A stretch of DNA of 14,787 nucleotides from Oceanococcus sp041624435 (lineage in GTDB: Bacteria; Pseudomonadota; Gammaproteobacteria; Nevskiales; Oceanococcaceae): assembly GCA_041624435.1 (NCBI GenBank), contig JBFJVB010000080.1, forward strand, positions 1 to 14,787. Direction: 5' to 3'. Below the pieces are notes generated by a model. The model did not search any database, was not told where the DNA came from, and was given only the letters and a program-made list of their open reading frames with translations. This document shows, in pieces, positions 5,824 to 13,894 of this stretch. The number at the start of each line of letters is the position of its first letter. Position 1 is the first letter of the stretch. The translations under genes and the position numbers were made by a program.

Positions 5824-8069
5824 AACAACAGCCAGACATCGAGCAGACCGCCGCCGTTCCCGGAAGGGTTGCTGGGTCCGGCCGGAATCGCGGCGTCCAG
5901 AGCGGTCGAGCCGGGCGCCACGCCCAGAACCGTGCCTCCACCGTTTCCGGAGTAGCGTTGATAGGGCCCCAGGGGCGCTGAAGCCAGTTCACCTGGCTGT
6001 GCGTAATCGCAAACCCCGTCAGCGAATATCGCCTGCAAGCGCTCCCATTGCGGATCGCTTAAGGCCACCGGCAGGCCTGCATAGTCCTGGCGCTGCGGTG
6101 GGCGCAGCACGCATTGCACCGCATCGGCGCTGAGCGGCGCCCCGGCCGCCACCCGCGGATTGCTGCCGCTTTGTCCGGCCAGCAAGGCACAGGTGGCCGG
6201 GTCGGTCACCTGGGTTTCGGGCGTGGGGAAACAGGCGTCGATGGCCTCCGCCGGCCGGCCGTTAAGCACCTTTTCTTCCTGGCTCAGACCACTCAGGTCG
6301 CCCTCGACGGCCGCCATCCAGTCATCCAGCATCCTGAACGCCTGGGTCGCCACGGCCGGTGGCGGCTGTCCGGCGCCGCTGTACGACCAGATCACCTGAT
6401 GTTCGTGATAACCCAGATCCCGGTCCAGGCGTGCGCGCAGGGCCAGCGAATGAAACGGCGTGCTTTCACCGCTGGAATCGAAGGCGCGAAGATCCACGAT
6501 CGGCAGCTTCCCCAGTTCCGCACCATGCGCCAGGCGACCGGACTGGTACAGGTGGCGCAGGGCGGCCGGCTCGGCGATGCAGCGCTGCGCCTGCCAGTTC
6601 CCATCCTGGTCATAACAGCCGATCTGGGCATTCAGATCGAGAAATTGCTCCGCGATAATCTCACCGGCGAGCAGGGCGGCCAGACCGTACTGGACGCCGC
6701 GATTGGCAAACGGTCGGGGCGCGGCACCGTCGCTCTGACGCCCGAAAACCGCTTTCTGATAATCCTGCAGCAGACAGCGCTCACCCTGCGGATTGTTCTG
6801 CTGATCATAGGTCCAGGGGTAACCGGCACAATCCGGGCCCTGGCCGGGATCGAAGAAAGTCGGCAGATGCTCGCGCGCCAGATTCAGGCAGTTCAGGCTG
6901 CTGCTGAATCCGGACGCCGCGGCGCGCTGGGTGGGCAGCGCCCACAGCGCCAGGCCTTGCTGATTGAAATACCGTTCCAGTAACCCGCAGTCACCGACCT
7001 CGGTCACGGCGGTCCAGATATCGGGCAGGCTGCATTCAAGCAATACGCCATTGAGCAGATTGGGGTAATTGGATGCGGCCAGGAGCTGCAAGGCGGCCCC
7101 GCTGCCACAGCCTCGCCCCAGGGTGTAGCGAATCTCGCCATAGCGTTCGAAGATGTGTTCGCCGAGCATCATCAGGGTTTCGGAGGACACCACGTCATTC
7201 AGATTGGCGGCACCGACATTCAGACCGCTGGAAGCCACCATGAAGCCGCGTGACAGCGCCCTATCATCGAGCACATCGACTGGAGGTGCCTGCACATGCC
7301 CGGTCGCTGCGCCATCGCCAAACAGCCAGACCAGCTTGCCGTTCCAGCCCGCCTGAGGGGCAAAGGGATCCCAGACCTGGGCAGGATCAAACAGCACGGC
7401 CACGTCATAGATGCCACGATTGAGCGTGCCCCGCTCGATGCGCACGATGTAGGGCAGGCTGACCCCCTCGTCGGTGGTCGTGGTGGCCATATCGGCGGGT
7501 GGGTTGTCCGGATCGTAGGACTCAAACCCGCCGCTCAGCGAGGATTTGTACAGGTAACGGTAGACCGGCGGCGCGTGGCAGGTGTGCGGATCGGCCGGCG
7601 GCCCCAGGCCATATTGTTCGGTCGCGCAGATCCACGGTTCAATCTGTGGCCCGGAAAACACCGGCCCACCGGCGGGGTGATTGGTGATCGCGATCCTGCC
7701 GCCGCGATCCTCCCCTACCCGCACGCTCAGCAGATTGCGACCAATATTCAGGCCGGTGACCAGACCTTCGTAGCGACCATTGGCCCGCCAGCGAAACGCC
7801 GCGGAAACATCACGCCCGTCAACATCGATACGTACCGAGGCGGGATCGGTGCCGGGATCCAGTTGCACTTCCAGCAGCGCGTCTCCGCCGCTGATCAGGT
7901 CCGCCCGATTGGAAATCATTTGTATCGGCACCACACCCAATGGCGGCGGCGCTTGCTGGGGCGGAATGTGCGCGCCGACCGGCAGCGCCACGAACCCGAG
8001 GCAGACGCCGCCGAGCAAGCGTAGAATCGCCTGCCATGGCCTAGAGGCGTGGTACAACCACCGATGCAT
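5736..8069 (-). CDS. Large secreted DUF6351-like protein (possible alpha/beta hydrolase relative) with GlyGly-CTERM tail
   Basis: ATG at 8069 (MHRWLYHASRPWQ) is chosen because a Sec signal peptide follows directly (about residues 1-33, ending LPVGA). The open frame reaches 8480, but the extra 137 codons look non-coding. The protein is 777 residues long. Residues about 48-118 form an Ig-like N-terminal domain (ISNRADLISGGDALLEV, then GRYEGLVTGLNIGRNLLSVRV), as in DUF6351 proteins. The body has hydrolase-like features: WNGKLVWLFGDG near 242-253, LGRGCGSGAALQLLAASNYP near 317-336, many Cys (probably disulfides), and HEHQVIWSYSGAG later on. The canonical GxSxG elbow is absent. The C-terminus GNGGGLLDVWLLFQLAIVCA followed by LRRR is a good GlyGly-CTERM tail, usually processed by a rhombosortase, and 17 residues follow it. 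The family name is from memory and the substrate is unknown. Confidence 0.65.
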   Translation of the reverse strand: MHRWLYHASRPWQAILRLLGGVCLGFVALPVGAHIPPQQAPPPLGVVPIQMISNRADLISGGDALLEVQLDPGTDPASVRIDVDGRDVSAAFRWRANGRYEGLVTGLNIGRNLLSVRVGEDRGGRIAITNHPAGGPVFSGPQIEPWICATEQYGLGPPADPHTCHAPPVYRYLYKSSLSGGFESYDPDNPPADMATTTTDEGVSLPYIVRIERGTLNRGIYDVAVLFDPAQVWDPFAPQAGWNGKLVWLFGDGAATGHVQAPPVDVLDDRALSRGFMVASSGLNVGAANLNDVVSSETLMMLGEHIFERYGEIRYTLGRGCGSGAALQLLAASNYPNLLNGVLLECSLPDIWTAVTEVGDCGLLERYFNQQGLALWALPTQRAAASGFSSSLNCLNLAREHLPTFFDPGQGPDCAGYPWTYDQQNNPQGERCLLQDYQKAVFGRQSDGAAPRPFANRGVQYGLAALLAGEIIAEQFLDLNAQIGCYDQDGNWQAQRCIAEPAALRHLYQSGRLAHGAELGKLPIVDLRAFDSSGESTPFHSLALRARLDRDLGYHEHQVIWSYSGAGQPPPAVATQAFRMLDDWMAAVEGDLSGLSQEEKVLNGRPAEAIDACFPTPETQVTDPATCALLAGQSGSNPRVAAGAPLSADAVQCVLRPPQRQDYAGLPVALSDPQWERLQAIFADGVCDYAQPGELASAPLGPYQRYSGNGGGTVLGVAPGSTALDAAIPAGPSNPSGNGGGLLDVWLLFQLAIVCALRRRQSIALSHSSTTSPAPAA

Positions 8070-8200
8070 AGAATCCAATGCCTGATGTGCTGAGATGCCG
8101 AGACTACCGCGTCCGGAAAAAATATTGGGCCCAAGCACCCGAGGATGGAACAAAAGCGCTTGTCCATCCGTGTTTAGATTATCGCGAGTGAACCGCAGCT

Positions 8201-8218
8201 GACCATTCGACAATGGTC
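8201..8218. promoter_or_regulatory. Perfect inverted repeat GACCATT-cgac-AATGGTC
   Basis: This has 7-bp arms with a 4-bp spacer. It overlaps the proposed -35 of the DUF6351-like gene, so it could be an operator. As RNA it could also fold into a hairpin, but there is no T-tract, so it is unlikely to be a terminator. Confidence 0.45.
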
Positions 8219-8387
8219 TAGTTCGATCATCGCTCAGCAGATGTACGCAGCCCATACCATTGACGCAGGTGAACGATGACTCCAGCAGGCTTATTCTACC
8301 AGCGACCTGACCCCGCCCCTCGGCCTCAGGCCTGGGTTGGCAATGGAGCTTCCCAGCAGCACAGGGCACGGTCTGGCGCCGGTCTTC

Positions 8388-8403
8388 GGCCAGGCACCTG
8401 GCC
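8388..8403. promoter_or_regulatory. Perfect inverted repeat GGCCAGG-ca-CCTGGCC upstream of crbR
   Basis: This has 7-bp arms with a 2-bp spacer, ending 54 bp before the crbR start codon. The geometry fits a dimeric regulator site in the crbR promoter or leader. GC-rich palindromes can also arise by chance in such DNA. Confidence 0.4.
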
Positions 8404-8457
8404 ATTGAAACATTCCACGGAGCTCTCCGGCAGGCCGCACCAGGGCAAGAGCACAGC

Positions 8458-9114
8458 ATGAACACGACCACGGTCATCATTGCCGATGATCACCCCCTGT
8501 TCCGTGCCGCCCTGCGACAGGCCGTGGAACAGTGTCTGAGCGAGGCTTACATCATCGAAGCCGATGGCATGAACCAGCTGGAACAAGCCGCTGCGGACCA
8601 CGCCGATGCCGATCTGGTGTTGCTCGATCTGAACATGCCCGGTGCGCGCGGTTTCTCTTCTCTGGTGTATATGCGCGCCCACTATCCGAGCATTCCCGTC
8701 GTGGTTGTTTCTGCCGCCGACGAAGCCGGCATTGTTCAGCGCACCATCGATTTTGGCGCAGCAGGCTTCATTTCCAAATCGGCTGCTACGGCCCAGATCA
8801 GTGCCGGCATTCGCACCGTCCTGGCCGGCAACACCTGTTTTCCCGCGACGCGTTTGCCCACCAATCCACTGGATACAGAGCTGGCAAGCAAGCTGGAAAC
8901 CCTGACGCCGCAACAATTTCGCGTCCTGGTCATGCTGGCTGATGGCTTGCTCAACAAGCAGATCGCTTACGAACTCAAGGTATCTGAAGCCACCATCAAG
9001 GCACATATGACGGCCCTGATGCGCAAGCTGGGGATCTACAGCCGCACCCAGGCCGCCCTGATCGCCCAGCATCTTGACGCGCTGACTGCGGTCAGCGTCA
9101 ATGCGGGCGACTGA
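8458..9114 (+). CDS. crbR: LuxR/NarL-type response regulator, CrbR/ErdR-like
   Basis: This is a 218-residue two-domain response regulator. The receiver domain (1-120) has the acidic pair Asp10/Asp11 in IIADDHPLFR, phospho-acceptor Asp57 in LVLLDLNMPG, Ser85 and Lys107. The C-terminal LuxR-type helix-turn-helix (about 148-205) reads LTPQQFRVLVMLADGLLNKQ, then IAYELKVSEATIKAH. The phrase GLLNKQIAYEL-VSEAT is characteristic of the CrbR/ErdR and ErbR/AgmR regulators that activate acetyl-CoA synthetase, acetate uptake or alcohol oxidation genes in Pseudomonas and Vibrio. The CrbR assignment rests on the CrbS-type kinase encoded convergently next door, 9 bp between stops. The ATG at 8458 has only a weak AAGAG-like site upstream. 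An ErbR-like regulator is the main alternative. Confidence 0.85.
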   Translation: MNTTTVIIADDHPLFRAALRQAVEQCLSEAYIIEADGMNQLEQAAADHADADLVLLDLNMPGARGFSSLVYMRAHYPSIPVVVVSAADEAGIVQRTIDFGAAGFISKSAATAQISAGIRTVLAGNTCFPATRLPTNPLDTELASKLETLTPQQFRVLVMLADGLLNKQIAYELKVSEATIKAHMTALMRKLGIYSRTQAALIAQHLDALTAVSVNAGD

Positions 9115-9123
9115 GAGACCCGT

Positions 9124-12100
9124 CTATCTCAGCCGGCTGAGGATCGCCCGGAAAGCGGCGGGACGGATCGGCTTACGCAGCACCCGGTAGCCCATGGCCT
9201 CCGCCTGAGCATGCGCCTCATTGGTGGGATCCGCGGTCACAATTATGCCCGGCAGAACCCGACCGGCCTGCGCGTTCAAAGCCGCCAGCAACTGCACGCC
9301 AGTGCGATCGCGGTCCAGGTGAAAATCCACAACCACGATTTCAGGACGGGCAGCCACCAACTGGATCAGAGCGTCTTCCTGATCCACCGCGGTGGACACC
9401 TCGCAGCCCCAGGATTCGAGCAAGACCGCCATGCCCTTGAGCACCTCCGGATCATTATCGACACAGAGAATCTTCGCCGCTTTGAGCCGGTCTCCCGGGA
9501 CGGCTGGAGGCGTGTCTTCGGCCTGAGAGCGGGGATTTGGCTCGGCGACGGGCACGGTCACGCAAAAAGCGCTACCCCGCCCCACCACCGACCGGACCGT
9601 CAGCGCATGTCCAAGAAGTTCTGCGATCCGCTGACAGATGGACAGGCCCAGACCCACGCCCCGCTCCACTCCGGCCCGACGCACCTCCAGGCGATGGAAC
9701 TCTTCAAAAATCTTGCCCAGGTCCGCGTTCTCGATGCCCGGACCGGTATCCAGGACTTCGATACGCAGATGACCTGGCAGTCGCCTTGCGCCCACCACGA
9801 CCCGACCGTGCTCGGTGTAGCGCAGGGCATTGGCCAGAAAATTCTGGAGAATTCGCTTGATCAGCGCCGGGTCGGTTCTGATCCAGCTGGAACTGGGATG
9901 AATCACCAGTTTCAGACCCCGCTTTTGCGCTGACAGCGCGAACTCGCGATTCAAGGCTGCAAAAATGGGCGCCAGAGCGATGTCGTCCGCATGCACCGGT
10001 AATACCCCGGCATCCAGTTTGGAAATATCCAGCAGACTGTCCAGCAGTTCCTCCATGGAGTCCAGCGACAGCTCGATATTGCTTAACAATGCCCGTGATT
10101 TCTCGGCGTTGATATCGCCTTGGAGCGCGGTCGAGGCGAACAGACGGGCGGCGTTGAGCGGCTGCATCAGATCGTGGCTGGCCGCCGCCAGGAAGCGTGT
10201 CTTGCTCAAATTGGCCTTATCGGCCTCAGCCCGGGCCTGCTGCAAATCGGTGTTGAGTTTTTCCAGGTCTTCGGTGCGCTCACGAACCCGTTTTTCCAGT
10301 CCGATATTGCTTTGTTCCAGCGCCTTCTGAGTACGCTTGTACTCGGTGATATCGGCAAAGGTCGAAATGAAGCCACCACCGGGCATGGGTTCACCGGCGA
10401 TTTCCAGAATCCGGCCATCGGGCATGGTGCGTTCATGCCGATGCCGATTGCGTTCCCGCAGATGCTGCAGCCGGCGGTGGATCTGCCATTCCAGATCGCC
10501 GCCCCCCAGCAACCCGCGCGAAGCATTGAAGCGCACGATGTTCTCGATCGGTTCCCCGACCCGCAACAACTCGGGCGGCAAATCGAAAATCTCGATGTAG
10601 CGGCGATTCCAGGCGACCAGGCGCTGATTGGCATCGATCACGCTCACCGCCTGACCCAGGTGATCCAGAGTCGCATGCAGCAGTTCGCGATTGAACCGCA
10701 CCAGACTCGAGGTCTGATCCAGCACCATCGCGACATCGCTGCTGGTGTCACGCGGTGCATTGAGCAGGGCGGCCAGCAGCGCGCGCGCCGTGGAGGCGCC
10801 CATTGCGGCGGCCAGCAGGCGTTCGACGAAGTCCAGCACCATCTGGTCGGCGGGACGGTCGAGATCCAGACTTTCACGCCCCAGGCCGCGATTGAATTCA
10901 GTGAGCAGCCCGTGACTGCGATCCCGACCATAAAATCGCTCCAGCACCAGCTGCAGATCGCCCACACTGACACCCTCGATCGCAGCGGCGTCATTCGGGG
11001 CGACAAAGCGAACCACGTCCAGCTGCTCCCGCAGGGAGGCCCGGGTGAGCACCGACACCCCCACGAAAGCCAGCACGTTGAGTCCCAGACTCCAGATGGT
11101 GGCATGCACGACCGGTTCATACAGAGACCAGCCAAACAAGGCCCGCGGCGCCAGCCAGGACCAGGCCGAGGATTCACCGGCGAACCAGTACTGACTGGCC
11201 GACAAGGCAGGCAGCAGCAAGGTGTAGGCCCAGGTCAGCGCCCCCACGATCATCCCGGCCAGCACGCCCTTGCGATTCCCCCCCGACCAGAACATCGCCC
11301 CGATCAGGGACGGCGCCAACTGGGCGATGCCGACGAAGGCCAGCAGGCCGGTGGCCGCCAGCGAAGCGTCGGCGGCGAGCAATTGATAGAACAGGTAAGC
11401 CAGCGCAATCAGCCCGACGATGGTGATGCGACGGACCCGCATCATCACCTCACCCAGGTCGCTGCGGTTGCGCAGCTGGCCGCTGCGCAGTAACCAGGGC
11501 ATGACCACTTCGTTGCTGACCATGACGCTCAGCGCGATGCTGGACACGATGACCATGGCGGTTCCGGCGGAGAAGCCGCCGATGAACGCCACGACCGCCA
11601 GCGCCTGATTGCCCTGCTCCAAAGGCAAGCGCAGCATGTAGGTATCGGCATTGACGCCCGGCGCCAGGGTCTGCATCCCCAGGCTCGCCAGCGGAATCAC
11701 CGGCAGGCTGATCAGAATCAGATAGATCGGAAACACCCAGCGGGCGGTATTCAGATCCTTGATGGCGGCATTTTCGACCGCCGTGATGTGAAACTGCCGG
11801 GGCAGGCACAGCACCGCCAGGGCGGCCAGCAACGTCTGACAGATGAACGAGGCCACGCTGGAAGCGCTGGGCGGGGCGCTAACCGCACCGGCATAGGCGC
11901 TCCAGACCTGCGCGCTGTCGACGTTCAGCACCAGCAGCGCTACGGTCAGAAAGGCAAACAGCTTGACCGTCGATTCAAACGCCACCGCGACCAGCAGGCC
12001 GTGATGGCTCTCATTGCTGGACAGGTGCCGGGTCCCGTACAAGACGGAGAAAATGCCCAGGGACACCGCGGTCAGCAGGGCGACATCGAGATTCTGCTGC

Positions 12101-12540
12101 GGTGCCAGAACCGCGAAACTTTGCGCAACCGCCTTCAGCTGCAAGGCGATATACGGCAACACCGCGAGCACCGAAATCATCGTGGCCAGCGCGGCAATCA
12201 GGGGATCGTTGCCATACCGCGCGGCAATGAAATCGGCCACCGAAGTCAGGCTGTTGCGCTTGGAGACTTCAATCAGGCGCCGCAACAAGGGATAGCCCAG
12301 GGTGAACATCAGAATCGGGCCGAGATAGATCGGCAAATAGGACAGCGGATCGACCGCAGCCCTCCCGACCGCCCCGTAATAGGTCCAGGAGGTGCAATAC
12401 ACCGCCAGGCCCAGACTCCAGACCCAGGGCTTGCGACTGATGCTGCGTTGTTCCGAAGCCTTGTCGCCGCGGCTGGCGACGAAGAACAGCAGCGCCAGGT
12501 AGGCCGCGGAGATCAGAAAAAGGACACCGGAGTTCATCAT
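9124..12540 (-). CDS. crbS: Hybrid sensor histidine kinase with SLC5 sodium/solute symporter-like domain, CrbS/MxtR-like
   Basis: This 1138-residue protein has domains in order. Residues about 1-500 are a multi-span SLC5/PutP-type membrane domain (KPWVWSLGLAVYCTSWTYYG, many hydrophobic segments). A PAS domain follows at about 620-735 (AVSVIDANQRLVAWNRRY, FISTFADITEYKR), then a coiled-coil linker. The HisKA domain has His789 in ASHDLMQPLNAARLF. The ATPase domain has NFLANALRYTEHG, DTGPGIENADLG and GVGLGLSICQRI. The C-terminal receiver domain has Asp1072 in VVVDFHLDRDR and Lys in RVLRKPIRP. Architecture and length match CrbS/MxtR, which control the acetate switch with CrbR. CbrA has a similar transporter domain but usually lacks this receiver. 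The tandem ATGATG start lies just after a possible -10, so the mRNA may have almost no leader. Whether the symporter domain transports acetate is unknown. Confidence 0.9.
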   Translation of the reverse strand: MMNSGVLFLISAAYLALLFFVASRGDKASEQRSISRKPWVWSLGLAVYCTSWTYYGAVGRAAVDPLSYLPIYLGPILMFTLGYPLLRRLIEVSKRNSLTSVADFIAARYGNDPLIAALATMISVLAVLPYIALQLKAVAQSFAVLAPQQNLDVALLTAVSLGIFSVLYGTRHLSSNESHHGLLVAVAFESTVKLFAFLTVALLVLNVDSAQVWSAYAGAVSAPPSASSVASFICQTLLAALAVLCLPRQFHITAVENAAIKDLNTARWVFPIYLILISLPVIPLASLGMQTLAPGVNADTYMLRLPLEQGNQALAVVAFIGGFSAGTAMVIVSSIALSVMVSNEVVMPWLLRSGQLRNRSDLGEVMMRVRRITIVGLIALAYLFYQLLAADASLAATGLLAFVGIAQLAPSLIGAMFWSGGNRKGVLAGMIVGALTWAYTLLLPALSASQYWFAGESSAWSWLAPRALFGWSLYEPVVHATIWSLGLNVLAFVGVSVLTRASLREQLDVVRFVAPNDAAAIEGVSVGDLQLVLERFYGRDRSHGLLTEFNRGLGRESLDLDRPADQMVLDFVERLLAAAMGASTARALLAALLNAPRDTSSDVAMVLDQTSSLVRFNRELLHATLDHLGQAVSVIDANQRLVAWNRRYIEIFDLPPELLRVGEPIENIVRFNASRGLLGGGDLEWQIHRRLQHLRERNRHRHERTMPDGRILEIAGEPMPGGGFISTFADITEYKRTQKALEQSNIGLEKRVRERTEDLEKLNTDLQQARAEADKANLSKTRFLAAASHDLMQPLNAARLFASTALQGDINAEKSRALLSNIELSLDSMEELLDSLLDISKLDAGVLPVHADDIALAPIFAALNREFALSAQKRGLKLVIHPSSSWIRTDPALIKRILQNFLANALRYTEHGRVVVGARRLPGHLRIEVLDTGPGIENADLGKIFEEFHRLEVRRAGVERGVGLGLSICQRIAELLGHALTVRSVVGRGSAFCVTVPVAEPNPRSQAEDTPPAVPGDRLKAAKILCVDNDPEVLKGMAVLLESWGCEVSTAVDQEDALIQLVAARPEIVVVDFHLDRDRTGVQLLAALNAQAGRVLPGIIVTADPTNEAHAQAEAMGYRVLRKPIRPAAFRAILSRLR
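9128..9141. repeat. 14-bp perfect palindrome at the crbR/crbS convergence
   Basis: CTCAGCCGGCTGAG is fully self-complementary. It lies inside the last codons of crbS, 14 bp after the crbR stop. It could form a short bidirectional hairpin that helps end both transcripts, but there is no T-tract on either side. No other terminator was seen between these genes. Confidence 0.35.
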
Positions 12541-12704
12541 GCGGTGGCAGTATAGATCAAACTAAAGCCTTGAATTTATTGCCATAAGGTCCCTCACCTC
12601 GGATCCAGTCGGGATTCTGCTGGTCCAGCCCGGCCGTGCCGCTACCCTAGACCATGGTCGGAAACAAACAGCCAGGACCACCGATCCATTATGCTTCGAG
12701 CGGC
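12541..12704. promoter_or_regulatory. Divergent promoter region of crbS and the STN-like gene
   Basis: For crbS, TATACT on the minus strand (plus coordinates 12549-12554) is a good -10 ending 8 bases before the first ATG, with no convincing -35. For the plus-strand gene, TACCCT at 12643-12648 is a weak -10 about 56 bp before its ATG. A 10-bp palindrome GACCATGGTC lies at 12650-12659, near that predicted start of transcription. Confidence 0.4.
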
Positions 12705-13166
12705 ATGAATTCGAACTTCAGAATCATTTTTGCAGGGCTGGCCCTGGGCTGGGCCGGACTGATCACGCCCAGTTTCGCCAATCCGGTGTTCGAGCTGGTC
12801 ACCGGGAACTGTCAGACCCCCACTCAGCTGCGGGTCGCCGCCATGCCCGCCTCGGCGGTACTCGACAAGCTGGCTCAGGCCTTGGGTTTTACCGTCAGTT
12901 TTCGGGCTGATGCCGATCCGTTGCTGAATGCCGAGCTCAGCGCGCCAGCAACGGAACTCCTGCTCCAGCTCACCCACCAGATGAACGTGATCACGGTAAC
13001 CGAACCGGATCCGCACTGTGCCGGTCAGGCACGCATCGTGCGACTCGTCACCCTGCCCACTGGCCAGGCCACCCAGCGCATTGAATCCGTTCCGGAAGGC
13101 TTGCAGCGCTACCGTCAGGCGCACGGCATGGACCCGCTCACCGGGGCGCCGGTGAAACCTCGCTAG
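12705..13166 (+). CDS. Small exported protein with STN-like (secretin/TonB short N-terminal) domain
   Basis: ATG at 12705 (MNSNFRIIFAGLALGWAGL...) begins a clear signal peptide ending at PSFA, so the 153-residue precursor gives a periplasmic protein of about 128 residues. The frame is open from 12654, but the extra 17 residues would precede the signal peptide. The mature N-terminal part, LRVAAMPASAVLDKLAQALG, followed by FTVSFRADADPLLN and a second helix LLLQLTHQMN, fits the beta-alpha-beta fold of STN domains. These usually sit at the N-terminus of secretins and TonB-dependent transducers. Here it stands alone with a Cys pair (NCQTP, HCAG) and a short basic tail. No secretin or TonB partner is visible. 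Its role is unknown and the domain call is by pattern only. Confidence 0.6.
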   Translation: MNSNFRIIFAGLALGWAGLITPSFANPVFELVTGNCQTPTQLRVAAMPASAVLDKLAQALGFTVSFRADADPLLNAELSAPATELLLQLTHQMNVITVTEPDPHCAGQARIVRLVTLPTGQATQRIESVPEGLQRYRQAHGMDPLTGAPVKPR

Positions 13167-13219
13167 AACCGAACGCCGGTCGCCCTTCTCCCTGTGCTGT
13201 GAATTGCCGCGGCGGCGAC

Positions 13220-13894
13220 CTAATCTGCAGCAGCCGCGAAACGAATCTGGCGCAAGGTCTCCGCACGGGCCACGACCTTGCGCAGGCGCTCGATGCTGTC
13301 AATCCCGCGGCGCAAGGTTTCGGGCAGTAACCACAGGGCCAGCTGCGCGGTCAATTGCGCATCTGTCAGGGCCTGATGTCGGCGGGCCCCGGCCTGTCGG
13401 ATGCGGGCGAATGCCAGGGCGCGATCCAGGGTCGGCGGCTTGGGTCCCAGCTGCGGATGCAGCCACAGCAACCATTTGGCCACGTCGATCGAATGCGCCC
13501 AGCGTGTGCTCAGGCGCGCCGTCTTCAGTGCCCGACGCAGCACGCTGTCATCAAAATGGGCGTGATAGGCCAGATGCGGCGCCCCGGCCAGATAATCGAC
13601 AAACCGAGCCAGAACCTGGTCCGGCGGATCAGCCTGCGCCAGCTGCGCGCCGGTCAAGCGATGCGCCAGAGCCGCTGCGGGTGCGGACTTCTGCGTCTGC
13701 AACAGATGCTCGGTGAATGCATCCGCCAGCATCAGGCCGCCACCGTGCACCGCTACGGCACCGATGGCGATCACCACATCGCGCCGGACATCGAGTCCGG
13801 TGGTCTCGACATCGAAGACCACCCAGCGTGCCTCATCCAGTCGATGCCGCGGTGCTGCGACCCGCAGGCGCTGCGCCCAGGCGGGCCAGCGCAT
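13220..13894 (-). CDS. DEDDh 3'-5' exonuclease (DnaQ/epsilon-like)
   Basis: ATG at 13894 overlaps the stop of the preceding gene as TGATG, giving a 224-residue protein. The frame is open to 14296, but the added part is an antisense-like reading of the DUF294 gene. ExoI is WVVFDVETTGL (Asp28, Glu30), ExoII is YHAHFDDSVL (Asp115) and ExoIII is HQALTDAQLTAQL (His173, Asp178), so all four metal ligands and the catalytic His are present. The family trims 3' ends of DNA or RNA using two metal ions. This one is a stand-alone exonuclease rather than a polymerase subunit, being short and lacking a polymerase-binding tail that I can recognise. It is coupled to the DUF294 gene and lies beyond crbS. From memory, similar pairs sit near acs/crbS in Vibrio and other gammaproteobacteria, so it is likely part of an acetate-linked neighbourhood, with its substrate unknown. 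Confidence 0.88.
   Translation of the reverse strand: MRWPAWAQRLRVAAPRHRLDEARWVVFDVETTGLDVRRDVVIAIGAVAVHGGGLMLADAFTEHLLQTQKSAPAAALAHRLTGAQLAQADPPDQVLARFVDYLAGAPHLAYHAHFDDSVLRRALKTARLSTRWAHSIDVAKWLLWLHPQLGPKPPTLDRALAFARIRQAGARRHQALTDAQLTAQLALWLLPETLRRGIDSIERLRKVVARAETLRQIRFAAAAD

Larger units (their letters stand above)
8070..8457. other. Divergent control region between the DUF6351-like gene and crbR
   Basis: This 388-bp region has no credible gene of its own and lies between two start codons pointing outwards. It contains two perfect inverted repeats, listed separately. For the minus-strand gene, TAATCT (plus coordinates 8176-8181) with TGGTCA (8200-8205) at 18-bp spacing is a weak sigma-70-like promoter whose -35 overlaps the first inverted repeat. 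No clear promoter for crbR was found. TTGACG at 8260-8265 and TATTCT at 8292-8297 are 26 bp apart, too far for a normal promoter. Confidence 0.5.

Noticed and set aside
6114..6983. A 289-codon plus-strand open frame opposite the DUF6351-like gene
   Set aside because: It is a shadow of the long minus-strand gene, without signal, motif or ribosome binding site.
8070..8480. N-terminal extension of the DUF6351-like gene to 8480
   Set aside because: The extension would place 137 non-conserved-looking residues before a clear Sec signal peptide and would overlap the crbR start and both inverted repeats.
10120..11493. A 457-codon plus-strand open frame inside crbS
   Set aside because: It is antisense to an unmistakable histidine kinase and has Gln/His/Arg-rich low-complexity composition. 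No ribosome site or motif supports it.
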